Positions 1 to 5,917 of a stretch of 10,094 bases of DNA are shown here, piece by piece (the stretch's first letter is position 1; every line of letters begins with the position of its first letter). The translations under genes were made by a program, and so were the position numbers. Origin of the DNA: CAZBDU01 sp964490725 (lineage in GTDB: Bacteria; Spirochaetota; Spirochaetia; SZUA-6; DRHE01); the NCBI GenBank assembly GCA_964490725.1, contig CAZBDU010000141.1, forward strand, positions 1 through 10,094, written 5' to 3'. The notes beneath the pieces are model-generated. The model did no database searches, was not told the DNA's origin, and was given only the letters and a program-made list of their open reading frames with translations.

Positions 1-8
1 CTTGCCCA

Positions 9-53
9 GTGGGGACTCTCACCCCACAAGAGGCGCCAAGCTGCGCCTGGCGC
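9..53. other. Two adjacent inverted repeats upstream of the Crp/Fnr gene
   Basis: GTGGGG (9-14) and CCCCAC (22-27) form a 6-bp stem with a 7-nt loop. GCGCCA (33-38) and TGGCGC (48-53) form a second 6-bp stem with a 9-nt loop. Neither is followed by a T-run on either strand, so they are poor intrinsic terminators. They may be the end structure of a gene lying upstream of the window or simple folds in the leader. No coding sequence is seen in 1-142. Confidence 0.35.
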
Positions 54-102
54 ACTAGCGTATATCTTAGCGAAACTATAAGCATCCTGCCGCCTCCCCG
101 CA

Positions 103-116
103 TTGACCCGGATCAA
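103..116. promoter_or_regulatory. FNR-type operator (TTGAC-N4-ATCAA)
   Basis: TTGACCCGGATCAA differs from the FNR consensus TTGAT-N4-ATCAA at one position. It ends 26 bases before the ATG of a regulator whose recognition helix has the FNR-type E-x-x-S-R residues, which suggests autoregulation. Its left half also reads as a -35 hexamer (TTGACC). The site lies close to the start codon, so repression is more likely than class II activation at -41.5. The match is seen; the mode of action is inferred. Confidence 0.7.
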
Positions 117-142
117 GAAAAGGGACATTTTTTGACTCGACC

Positions 143-802
143 ATGGATGCTCTCTCTCTCATTCTCGACGGCGAGCTCTTTCGCGGCATCGCCCCGGGAA
201 GCGCCCGGGAGCTCGCCTCCATCGCGGTGCCCAAGCGGGTGGAGAAGCGGGCGGTGCTCTTCCTGGAAGGGCAGGAGGGTCACTCGATGTACATCCTGGC
301 CGAGGGGGCGGTTCAGCTGTACAAGAGCGCCGCCGACGGCCGGGAGATCGTGATCAAGACGGTGCGTCCCGGGGAGATCTTCGCGGAAGTGGTGCTGTTC
401 GAGGCGGCGCGCTATCCGGTGAGCGCGGTGGCCCTGAGCCGCAGCCTGCTCTACCTGCTGCCGCGCTACCAGGTGGACTGCCTGCTGGCCTCGGAGTCCT
501 TCCGCCGGGACTTCATCGCCATGCTCATGAAGAAGCAGCGCTATCTCACCCGGCGCATCCTCTACCTCGCCACCCACGACGTGGAGGAACGCTTCGTGTA
601 CTTCCTCGAGGAGCAGTACGGACGCCTCCAGGAGTACCGCATCTCCCTGAGCAAGAAGGACATGGCCTCCGGGATCGGCACCATCCCGGAGACCTTCTCC
701 AGGATGGTGCGGCGGCTCACCCGGGAGGGGCGGATCCAGTGGAGCGGACGCATCCTGCGGGTGAAAGAGGGCTTCTGGGATGAGTGGGACCGCAGGCCTT
801 GA
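143..802 (+). CDS. Crp/Fnr-family transcription regulator
   Basis: A 219-residue cytoplasmic DNA-binding regulator of normal family length. Residues about 10-125 form the cyclic-nucleotide-binding-like beta-roll (LFLEGQEGHSMYILAEGAVQLYK, in part), followed by a long dimerisation helix (about 125-160) and a winged helix-turn-helix. The recognition helix near 179-191 carries E183, S186 and R187 in the E-x-x-S-R spacing that FNR uses to read TTGAT/ATCAA, and a near-perfect such box lies just upstream. There is only one cysteine (C113), so it cannot hold an FNR-type 4Fe-4S cluster. A haem, nitric oxide, small ligand or other redox signal is possible, as in Dnr-like members, but the effector is unknown. 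The ATG at 143 gives a full-length N-terminus; the nearest purine-rich stretch (AAAAGGG, 118-124) is rather far away. It converges on the HAD gene with a 5-bp gap. Confidence 0.92.
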   Translation: MDALSLILDGELFRGIAPGSARELASIAVPKRVEKRAVLFLEGQEGHSMYILAEGAVQLYKSAADGREIVIKTVRPGEIFAEVVLFEAARYPVSAVALSRSLLYLLPRYQVDCLLASESFRRDFIAMLMKKQRYLTRRILYLATHDVEERFVYFLEEQYGRLQEYRISLSKKDMASGIGTIPETFSRMVRRLTREGRIQWSGRILRVKEGFWDEWDRRP

Positions 803-807
803 GGCCT

Positions 808-1470
808 TCAGCGCCTGGCGGCGGCGCTGAGGAACCTGCCCAGCTCCTTCACGTCCTTCAGCACCGGGAAGCCGTCGCGCCACCTCGCCCCGGAGGCGGT
901 CTCCTCGATCAGCACCCCCGCTCCTCCCAGGGCCGCGAACCCCTCCAGGCAGTCTCGGCGGTTGTCCACCAGCAGAACCTCCTGGGGCCGGCAGCCGATC
1001 TCCGCCAGCACCATCCGGTAGGTGGAAGGGTGGGGCTTGCCGTTGTAGCCGTTGTAGGCGATGTCGAACACCCGCTGGAAGAGGCCGCGGATCCCCAGCC
1101 GGCGCAGAACCCGCTCCGCGTGCTCCGCCGGCGAGTTGGTGAGCACCGACTTCGGCAGAGGGATGGCCTCCAGCGCTGCGGCGAGCGAACGGTCTTCCGA
1201 CAGGTAGCGGGACAGGTCCACCCGGTGAACGTAGCCCAGGAACTCCCCCGGATCCTTCAACCCGTGACGCCGGAGCAGCCCGTTCAGGGTGGTGCCGTAC
1301 TCCCGGCTCAGCAAGCGCCGCTGCGCCCCCGCCTCCTCGGCGCTCAAGGCCAGGAAGCGGCTGACGAACTCGGTCATCCGCCGCGACACCGCCGGCATCA
1401 GCCCGTTGGAGGCGGGGTATAGAGTCTCGTCCAGGTCGAACAGCAGGTAGCGGGGGTGGAGGCGGCCCAT
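808..1470 (-). CDS. HAD-superfamily hydrolase, pyrimidine 5'-nucleotidase-like
   Basis: A 220-residue haloacid-dehalogenase-type phosphatase. The N-terminal motif LLFDLDETLYP supplies the nucleophile D12 and the acid/base D14. LFDLDETLYP is typical of the SDT1/PHM8-like pyrimidine 5'-nucleotidase subgroup. Motif II is VLTNS (T111), motif III is the lysine in NGKPHPSTY (K145), and motif IV is LLVDNRRD, with D169 and D173 in a D-x3-D arrangement. Relatives often read VDDS here, so the second Asp is changed to Asn (N170). Residues about 20-95 form the helical cap. The likely role is dephosphorylation of a nucleotide or other small phosphate in the cytoplasm; the substrate cannot be read from the sequence. 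The start lies eight residues before the core beta-strand; no strong ribosome binding site is seen. It is divergent from the DHH/CBS gene. Confidence 0.88.
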   Translation of the reverse strand: MGRLHPRYLLFDLDETLYPASNGLMPAVSRRMTEFVSRFLALSAEEAGAQRRLLSREYGTTLNGLLRRHGLKDPGEFLGYVHRVDLSRYLSEDRSLAAALEAIPLPKSVLTNSPAEHAERVLRRLGIRGLFQRVFDIAYNGYNGKPHPSTYRMVLAEIGCRPQEVLLVDNRRDCLEGFAALGGAGVLIEETASGARWRDGFPVLKDVKELGRFLSAAARR

Positions 1471-1538
1471 GAAGGCATTCTGTCCGCTTCGCTGCGACGT
1501 GTCTACCCGAAACGCCCCGGGGCGCCCGGACCCGGGCG

Positions 1539-1567
1539 GCCGGCGGCTGGCCGCGCTGGCCGCCGGC
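1539..1567. repeat. 9-bp inverted repeat in the divergent intergenic region
   Basis: GCCGGCGGC (1539-1547) and GCCGCCGGC (1559-1567) are perfectly complementary with an 11-nt loop. They lie in the 145-bp spacer between the divergent HAD and DHH/CBS genes. This could be a leader hairpin of the DHH/CBS transcript, or chance in very GC-rich DNA. No clear -10/-35 pair is visible in the spacer. Confidence 0.4.
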
Positions 1568-1615
1568 GCCGTTGCAGCGCCGCGCCCGATCCACTACGAT
1601 GGTGGACCTGAGCTC

Positions 1616-2920
1616 ATGAAGATCATCATTGGCCACTCGAACATGGATCTGGACTGCATCGGTTCGATGGTGCTGGCCCGCTACCTCTATCCCGATCATC
1701 GTCCCGTGCGCAGCCGCCTGGTCCACCCGATGGCGCGAAACCTCTACAACATGTACCAGAACCACCTGGGCTTTCTTGCGGCGAAGGAGGTGGAGGAGGC
1801 CCAGGTGGACAGCGTCGTGGTGGTGGACACCCGTTCCCGCCAGCGGGTCGGCGAGTTCCTGCGGCGCGTAAGCCTGGAGGGGATGCCGGTGGTGGTGTTC
1901 GATCATCACCCGGCGGATTCCTCCGACATACCAGGGGCGGTCATCCGCGAGAGAGAGGTGGGAGCCAATACGACGCTTCTGGGCATGGAAATCGTGAACC
2001 GGGGAATCCAGATCTCTGCGGACGACGCCACCATTGCGCTGACCGGACTCTATGCAGACACCGGCAATTTCACCCACGAGAACGTACGCCATGCCGATTT
2101 TCGGGTAGCCTCTTTCTGCATGAAGAGCGGCGCATCCCTGCGCCTGGTGCGCAGCTTCCTCAAGGCGCTGCAGGGCGAGGGGCAGCTCACCCTCTTCCAC
2201 GAGGTGCTCAATCGCCTGGTGTACCGGAACTGCCACGGGCACATGGTGCTGCTCAGCCACCTGGAGCTGGACCGCCAGACCGGCGGACTGGCGGCGGTGG
2301 CAGACAAGGTCTTCGAGGTGGAAACCCCCGACGCCCTGTTCGCCCTGTTTTCCTTCCAGAAGGAGCGCTCCACCCTGGTGGTGGCCCGCTCTCACAAGCC
2401 GGAGATCGATCTGGGCAGCCTCCTGGCCCCCTTCGGCGGCGGCGGTCATGCCGGCGCCGCCTCCGCGCTGATCCGGGACGGCCGCGGAGCCGAGGTGCTG
2501 CGCACCCTGGAGGAGCATCTCCTGCGCTCCCTGGCCCCCGCGCCCACCGCCGAAGCCGTCATGAGCAGGGAGCCCAGGCTGATCCCGGCGGACTGGTCGC
2601 TGCTGGCCGCCTCGCGCTTCCTGGAGGAGATCGACCACACGGGGGCTCCGGTGGTGGGGCCGGACGGCACCCTGAAGGGCTTCATCACGCTGCGGGACAT
2701 CATGAAGGGCCGGCGCACCGGCCGGATGAACGCACCGGTGAAGGCTTACATGACCCGTCGGGTGATCACCGGCCGCCCGGAGACCACCCTGCGCGAGGTG
2801 GAGCACCTGCTGTTCAGCAACAACATCGGCCACCTGCCGATCCTGCGGGACGGCAGAGTGGCAGGGATCGTCACCCGCTCGGACTACCTGCGGGTGATGG
2901 AAGGGCGCCCTGCGCCCTAG
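1616..2920 (+). CDS. DHH-DHHA1 phosphoesterase with two CBS domains
   Basis: A 434-residue cytoplasmic protein. The DHH catalytic domain has motif I H7-x3-D11-x-D13 with IGS after it, motif II D71 (VVVVDT), motif III D96-H97-H98 (VFDHHP) and motif IV D148 (LYADTGNF), all expected metal ligands. The DHHA1 domain carries GGGGHAGAAS at about 274-283. Two CBS modules follow at about 313-363 and 377-428, likely binding adenine nucleotides. In several bacteria this DHH-DHHA1-CBS-CBS block is fused to a nucleotidyltransferase head in A-adding tRNA nucleotidyltransferases. Here a stop follows CBS2 and no such domain is encoded downstream. The likely activity is hydrolysis of a phosphodiester, pyrophosphate or short oligonucleotide under nucleotide control; the substrate is unknown. 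The frame is open back to 1469, but the extra 49 residues are low-complexity and the fold starts at MKIIIGHSN, so 1616 is preferred. GGTGG at 1601-1605 is a weak ribosome binding site. Confidence 0.88.
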   Translation: MKIIIGHSNMDLDCIGSMVLARYLYPDHRPVRSRLVHPMARNLYNMYQNHLGFLAAKEVEEAQVDSVVVVDTRSRQRVGEFLRRVSLEGMPVVVFDHHPADSSDIPGAVIREREVGANTTLLGMEIVNRGIQISADDATIALTGLYADTGNFTHENVRHADFRVASFCMKSGASLRLVRSFLKALQGEGQLTLFHEVLNRLVYRNCHGHMVLLSHLELDRQTGGLAAVADKVFEVETPDALFALFSFQKERSTLVVARSHKPEIDLGSLLAPFGGGGHAGAASALIRDGRGAEVLRTLEEHLLRSLAPAPTAEAVMSREPRLIPADWSLLAASRFLEEIDHTGAPVVGPDGTLKGFITLRDIMKGRRTGRMNAPVKAYMTRRVITGRPETTLREVEHLLFSNNIGHLPILRDGRVAGIVTRSDYLRVMEGRPAP

Positions 2921-2952
2921 AGGGGAGCGGGCCTGCCCGGCGGCTGCGGCGG

Positions 2953-3201
2953 CTACCGGTCGCTCAGCAGCCGGTGCAGAAAACGATTGTCCTCCTGGAG
3001 CTTGCCGATCCTGTCCTCCGCCTCGGCCAGGGCGGACTCCAGATGCGCCACCCGCCACTCCAGCCGCCCCAGGGTACCGGGATCGGAGGCGCCGCGGCCG
3101 CGCTCGCGGATCTGCTCGGCGATGGCCTTGCCCACGGCGGAGTTCAGCGCGATGGCGCTGATCGGTACCAGTAGGGCCAGAATCGGGATCAATATCCACA
3201 C
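2953..3201 (-). CDS. Small membrane protein with coiled coil, PspB-like layout
   Basis: An 82-residue protein starting at GTG. One hydrophobic segment (about 2-20, WILIPILALLVPISAIAL) is followed by a basic stretch and a heptad-rich helix (about 44-80, with leucines in LEWRVAHLESALAEAEDRI). This layout, a short N-terminal inner-membrane anchor with a cytoplasmic coiled coil, resembles phage-shock protein B, but I see no sequence motif that proves PspB identity. The start is set by AGGAGG at 3210-3215, eight bases before the GTG, and by the membrane segment beginning right there. It lies 62 bp downstream of the P-loop gene on the same strand, so the two may be co-transcribed. It converges with the DHH/CBS gene across 32 bp. 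Confidence 0.75.
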   Translation of the reverse strand: MWILIPILALLVPISAIALNSAVGKAIAEQIRERGRGASDPGTLGRLEWRVAHLESALAEAEDRIGKLQEDNRFLHRLLSDR

Positions 3202-3209
3202 GGCGGTCT

Positions 3210-3215
3210 CCTCCT
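3210..3215 (-). promoter_or_regulatory. Ribosome binding site fixing a GTG start
   Basis: AGGAGG on the minus strand lies eight bases upstream of the GTG at 3201. It is the main support for starting the small membrane protein there rather than in the long unrelated-looking extension upstream. Confidence 0.75.
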
Positions 3216-3263
3216 TCTGCCGCCCACGGGTTGCCGTCCACGGGCTCCACGGCGGGGGAGGGC

Positions 3264-3989
3264 TCAGCCGACGGTGGCCTGCCTCCACAGCTCCTGCAGG
3301 CTCCGCTCCAGCCGCTCCCCCAGGGCCTCCCCGCCGGGGGTGGTCAGGTCGTCCTCGTTTTCGAACACGGCGCAGGGCACCCGCCGGCCCTGCACGGCCA
3401 GCGATTGCGCCTGGGGAGGGCAGAGCTCCTGCCAGTCGTCCAGGCGGTACAGGCGCTCCATCTTCTCCTGAGGGAGGCTGTGCTCCAGGATTCCGTGGGG
3501 CCGGTGGGGATCGAAGCGCCGGAGGTTCTTGCGCAGAGACTCCTGGTAGGACACCTGCACGTACAGCACCGCGGCCCGCTCCACCACCTCCCGGCTCAGG
3601 GCAGCGAAGGCCTGCCTGTAGCCGCCGTGCTCGCTGCCGCGGGAAAACTCCAGCACCGCGGTGCCGGTCTCGTGGAACGCCGGGCGCTCCCGGAGGAGCT
3701 TCGCGTGCTCCAGGCAGATCCTGCGCACCAGGAGGTCCCAGAGGTAGGGCTCGCGGAAGTAGCCCTCCTCGTCGGTGTGCAGCCTGGGCTTGCCCATTTG
3801 CTCCAGCAGGGCGTCCTCCTCGAACCAGGCCCAGAGCATGGGGAAGTCGTCGATCACCGCCAGCTCCCCCAGGCGGAATCGCTGCCTCCGCTCGCGGGGC
3901 TCGGTGTTGCGCAGATAGTCTATGATCTCGCTCTTCCCGGCCGCCGGGCGGGCCACCAGGATGAGCACGTCGAAAGTGCCGCCGGTCAT
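3264..3989 (-). CDS. P-loop NTPase of unknown function
   Basis: A 241-residue protein with a Walker A-type loop right at the N-terminus: LILVARPAAGKSEII, where ARPAAGKS (13-20) fits GxxxxGKS except that the first Gly is Ala. A candidate acidic pair is D47-D48 (AVIDDFP), and VLEFSRG (112-118) could be a second strand with a Walker B-like role. The N-terminal P-loop, the short length and the lack of ABC or AAA signatures suggest a small-molecule or nucleoside kinase-like fold. I do not recognise the family and assign no substrate. No membrane segment is seen. The frame extends to 4037, but the beta-strand before the P-loop begins near MTGGTFDVLI, so 3989 is preferred; no strong ribosome binding site is visible. 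It is followed by the small membrane protein on the same strand and is divergent from the riboflavin kinase. Confidence 0.82.
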   Translation of the reverse strand: MTGGTFDVLILVARPAAGKSEIIDYLRNTEPRERRQRFRLGELAVIDDFPMLWAWFEEDALLEQMGKPRLHTDEEGYFREPYLWDLLVRRICLEHAKLLRERPAFHETGTAVLEFSRGSEHGGYRQAFAALSREVVERAAVLYVQVSYQESLRKNLRRFDPHRPHGILEHSLPQEKMERLYRLDDWQELCPPQAQSLAVQGRRVPCAVFENEDDLTTPGGEALGERLERSLQELWRQATVG

Positions 3990-4023
3990 AGCCCAACTGT
4001 ACAGCAAGCGCCTGCAGGGCGTC

Positions 4024-4090
4024 AAAGCGAGGGCCAAAGCAAGGGCCGTTCCGGCCGTTCCGGCCGTTCCGGGCCGCTCCGAGCCGCTCC
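4024..4090. repeat. Short tandem repeats in a divergent promoter region
   Basis: Two 12-base copies, AAAGCGAGGGCC (4024-4035) and AAAGCAAGGGCC (4036-4047), differ at one base. Three exact 9-base copies of GGCCGTTCC then run at 4044-4052, 4053-4061 and 4062-4070. Two degenerate 10-base copies follow (GGGCCGCTCC at 4071-4080, GAGCCGCTCC at 4081-4090). They lie between the divergent P-loop and riboflavin kinase genes, where promoters and operators are expected. Confidence 0.75.
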
Positions 4091-4168
4091 GTATGCCGCC
4101 GCCCGGCGGGGGCTTGCGGGAACGCCGTGACGGAGCGCTTCGGTGTCAGTATCTTACTCACCTGAGCT

Positions 4169-4561
4169 ATGAAGCCTGTCTTGCGAGGTTCCGTCATCCA
4201 CGGCGCCGGCCGGGGCCTGGCGCTGGGCTATCCTACTGCCAACCTGGACGTTCCCGAGAGTGAGCTCCCCGAGAGTGGCATCTACGCCGCCTGGGTGCGC
4301 CGCCCCGGAGACTCGCGCTGGCACCCCGGCGCGGCCAGCGTGGGCACCAACCCTACCTTCGGGGAAAGGGGGCGCAGGCTGGAGGTGTACCTCCTGGACT
4401 ACCGCAACGGTGACCTCTACGGGCAGACCCTGGAGGTGGTCCTGGCCGCCCGGCTGCGGCCCGAGCGGCTCTTCCCCTCGCCTGAGGATCTGGTCCGGCA
4501 GATGAAGCGGGACTGCCGCGCGGCGCTGCGCGCGCTGCGGAGCCTGCCGCCGCCGGGCTGA
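4169..4561 (+). CDS. Stand-alone riboflavin kinase
   Basis: A 130-residue protein matching only the C-terminal kinase domain of bacterial RibF. It would transfer phosphate from ATP to riboflavin to give FMN. Family signatures are G-x-V-x-HGAGRGLALGYPTANL (the flavin/ATP loop, with PTAN at 22-25), GIYAAWV (37-43), VGTNPTFG (58-65), LEVYLLDY with the likely catalytic E72, and the C-terminal LRPERLFPSPEDLVRQMKRD. Bacterial RibF is normally a bifunctional protein of about 300 residues with an N-terminal FMN adenylyltransferase domain. That domain is absent, and the region upstream is intergenic. The ATG at 4169 begins directly at the domain boundary; the ribosome binding site is weak. It is followed by the strong promoter of the MarR operon and is probably a separate unit. 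Alternatively it acts on a different flavin-like substrate. Confidence 0.88.
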   Translation: MKPVLRGSVIHGAGRGLALGYPTANLDVPESELPESGIYAAWVRRPGDSRWHPGAASVGTNPTFGERGRRLEVYLLDYRNGDLYGQTLEVVLAARLRPERLFPSPEDLVRQMKRDCRAALRALRSLPPPG

Positions 4562-4581
4562 CGACACGCTCTCCCCGTCGC

Positions 4582-4631
4582 AAAAAAAATCACGATTTCC
4601 TGTTGACATCCAGGCGGAGGCATGTTATTAA
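4582..4631 (+). promoter_or_regulatory. Strong sigma70-type promoter of the MarR/ArsM-like operon
   Basis: TTGACA (4603-4608) is a perfect -35 hexamer. After exactly 17 bases comes TATTAA (4626-4631) as the -10. An eight-base A-run (4582-4589) and further A/T-rich DNA upstream look like an UP element. Transcription would start near 4638, inside the palindrome that follows. The stretch is markedly AT-rich against the GC-rich surroundings. Confidence 0.8.
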
Positions 4632-4661
4632 TTGCGTGTAGCAACTGTTGCTATACGCAAT
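4631..4661. promoter_or_regulatory. Palindromic operator, probable MarR binding site
   Basis: ATTGCGTGTAGCAA (4631-4644) and TTGCTATACGCAAT (4648-4661) are inverted copies with one mismatch in 14 and a 3-base centre. The site begins at the last base of the -10 and covers the expected transcription start, the classic position for a repressor. Binding by the MarR product encoded just downstream is inferred. A matching half-site precedes the secreted-protein gene at 8857-8867. Confidence 0.8.
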
Positions 4662-4697
4662 TTTCTTGCAGGTCTTGTCGAAGAGGTTCGAGGGACG

Positions 4698-5111
4698 ATG
4701 TCGGGCTACAACGGGCTGGTGGACGCCATCCTGAAGCTCAAGAAGAAGTGCCGCTTCGAGGAGGAGATCGGCTCCCGGCTGCGGCTCACTCCGGTGGAGA
4801 TGAGCTGCCTGCTCGCCCTGCGCAACGGAGAGCAGCTGGAGTGCCAGGTGCTCTCCGAGCGGATGCAGCTGTCCGCCTCGCGGGGCAGCCGCATCATCCA
4901 GCGCCTCATCGGCAGGGGGCTTCTGGAGCGGGAGGCCCGGCAAGACGACCGGCGCTGCCTGCTGATCTCTCTGTCCCAGAGCGGGGCCCGCTGCCGGGCC
5001 GATGTGGAGAGGGCAAGGGGCGAATGCGAGCAGAAGCTGCTGGCGCGCCTCGATCCGGCGCAGCTTCGGAAGGTAAACGAGGGTCTGGACATCCTCCTGA
5101 CCCAGCTTTGA
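4698..5111 (+). CDS. MarR-family transcription regulator, cysteine-rich
   Basis: A 137-residue winged-helix regulator of typical MarR length. LTPVEMSCLLAL (30-41) begins the DNA-binding domain, LSERMQLSASRGSRIIQRLIGRGLL (about 52-76) covers the helix-turn-helix and recognition helix, and RQDDRRCLLISLSQSG (81-96) is the wing with the usual D-x-R motif. Terminal helices form the dimer interface. Six cysteines (C18, C37, C49, C87, C99, C110) are unusual for this family and suggest a thiol-, metalloid- or redox-responsive switch. The frame is open upstream from a TTG at 4632, but that reading runs through the palindrome and transcription start. The ATG at 4698, with GAGGG at 4690-4694, is the likely start. 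It is the first gene of the operon, 19 bp before the methyltransferase, and probably represses it. Confidence 0.9.
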   Translation: MSGYNGLVDAILKLKKKCRFEEEIGSRLRLTPVEMSCLLALRNGEQLECQVLSERMQLSASRGSRIIQRLIGRGLLEREARQDDRRCLLISLSQSGARCRADVERARGECEQKLLARLDPAQLRKVNEGLDILLTQL

Positions 5112-5130
5112 ACCACAAAACGGAGGCATC

Positions 5131-5847
5131 ATGAGTCAAGACGCCAGGGAGGCGATAAACGTGCGCTACACCGCCCTCGCGGAGAGCAGCTGCTGTCTTT
5201 CCTGCGGCGGAGCGGCGGCCCACGCGGGGCCGCGGAGCGGCGAGGTTTGTGTGGACCTGGGAAGCGGCCGGGGCACCGATGCCCTGCGGCTTGCCGAAAG
5301 CGTCGGCCCCCAGGGGATGGTGTACGGAATCGATCTGTCGGAGGGGATGCTGGAGAAGGCGCGGCGCACCGCCCAACGGCTGGGCGTGGCCAACGTCCGC
5401 TTTCTCCGGGCCGAGCTGGAAGATCTTCCCCTGGAGGACGGGGCGGCCGACCTGGTGATCTCCAACTGCACCATCAACCACGCCGCCGACAAGCCCCGGG
5501 TGTGGCGGGAGATCCACCGCGTGCTCAAGCCCGGCGGCCGCTTCGTGGTGAGCGACATCTACTCCCTGGAGCCGGTCCCGGAGCGGTACCGCACCGACCC
5601 TCAGGCGGTGGCGGAATGCTGGGCCGGAGCGGTGACCCGGGAGGAATACTTCCTCCAGATGAAGGAGGCGGGCTTCCCGGAGGCGCGGGTCCTGGAGGAA
5701 AGCGAGCCCTACCCCAAGGGCGCCATCCGGGTGGCCAGCGTGACCCTGGCGGGGGTGAGACCCTCGACCGGCGAGGGCGCCGAGCCCGCCGGAGGAACGC
5801 TGCCGGTAGTGGAAGAGCAGGGAAGCGGCGGCTGCTGCTGCGGCTGA
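5131..5847 (+). CDS. ArsM-like SAM-dependent methyltransferase
   Basis: A 238-residue class I methyltransferase. Motif I VDLGSGRGTD (41-50) binds SAM, the acidic loop is GIDLSEGML, and SNCTINHAADKPRVWREIHR with VLKPGGRFVVSDI (133-143) matches the arsenite methyltransferase (ArsM/AS3MT) pattern. C113 (SNC) and C163 (ECWAG) align with the two conserved arsenic-binding cysteines. The N-terminus carries C21, C22 and C25 after the family-typical V-x-x-RY/A region. The protein ends in a Gly/Pro/Glu-rich tail with a Cys triplet (GSGGCCCG, C235-C237). The known ArsM reaction is stepwise methylation of trivalent arsenic, using thiols and thioredoxin as reductant, and a thioredoxin-thioredoxin reductase is encoded in this operon. 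Because it neighbours a Cys-rich peptide and a radical SAM enzyme, methylation of a peptide-bound or other substrate is also possible. CGGAGG at 5121-5126 precedes the ATG by four bases. Confidence 0.9.
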   Translation: MSQDAREAINVRYTALAESSCCLSCGGAAAHAGPRSGEVCVDLGSGRGTDALRLAESVGPQGMVYGIDLSEGMLEKARRTAQRLGVANVRFLRAELEDLPLEDGAADLVISNCTINHAADKPRVWREIHRVLKPGGRFVVSDIYSLEPVPERYRTDPQAVAECWAGAVTREEYFLQMKEAGFPEARVLEESEPYPKGAIRVASVTLAGVRPSTGEGAEPAGGTLPVVEEQGSGGCCCG

Positions 5848-5868
5848 CCCGGCGGGCGGCGGCAGCGG

Positions 5869-5891
5869 AGCGGGCGGCACCCTCGCCCGCT
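5869..5891 (+). other. Hairpin between methyltransferase and Cys-rich peptide
   Basis: AGCGGGCG (5869-5876) pairs perfectly with CGCCCGCT (5884-5891) around a 7-nt loop. It lies 11 bases upstream of the ribosome binding site of the small peptide. There is no T-run, so it is more likely a processing or stabilising element, or an attenuator, than a full terminator. Confidence 0.55.
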
Positions 5892-5902
5892 TGGAACCTG
5901 GC

Positions 5903-5910
5903 AAGGAGGA
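5903..5910 (+). promoter_or_regulatory. Strong ribosome binding site for a 31-residue peptide
   Basis: AAGGAGGA lies seven bases before the ATG at 5918. It is the best Shine-Dalgarno sequence in the operon and singles out this short frame, rather than the overlapping frame that starts at GTG 5911, as the translated one. Confidence 0.8.
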
Positions 5911-5917
5911 GTGAAGC

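Noticed and set aside
113..3250. Very long minus-strand open frame (over 1000 codons)
   Set aside because: It runs antisense through the Crp/Fnr and DHH/CBS genes and out of frame over the HAD gene. Its Gly/Ala/Arg/His-rich product has no recognisable domain; long antisense frames are expected in GC-rich DNA.
4044..4090. Short repeats as a CRISPR array
   Set aside because: Units are 9-10 bases, directly abutting and without spacers.
4565..4589. A-run with flanking CGAC/GTCG as a terminator
   Set aside because: The stem is only four base pairs, and the A-run would serve as a T-run only for a minus-strand transcript, for which there is no gene here. An UP element for the downstream promoter is the simpler reading.
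4631..4661. Palindrome as an intrinsic terminator of the riboflavin kinase gene
   Set aside because: It directly follows a -35/-10 pair with 17-base spacing and overlaps the predicted start, and a half-site recurs at another promoter, so an operator fits better despite the TTTT after it.
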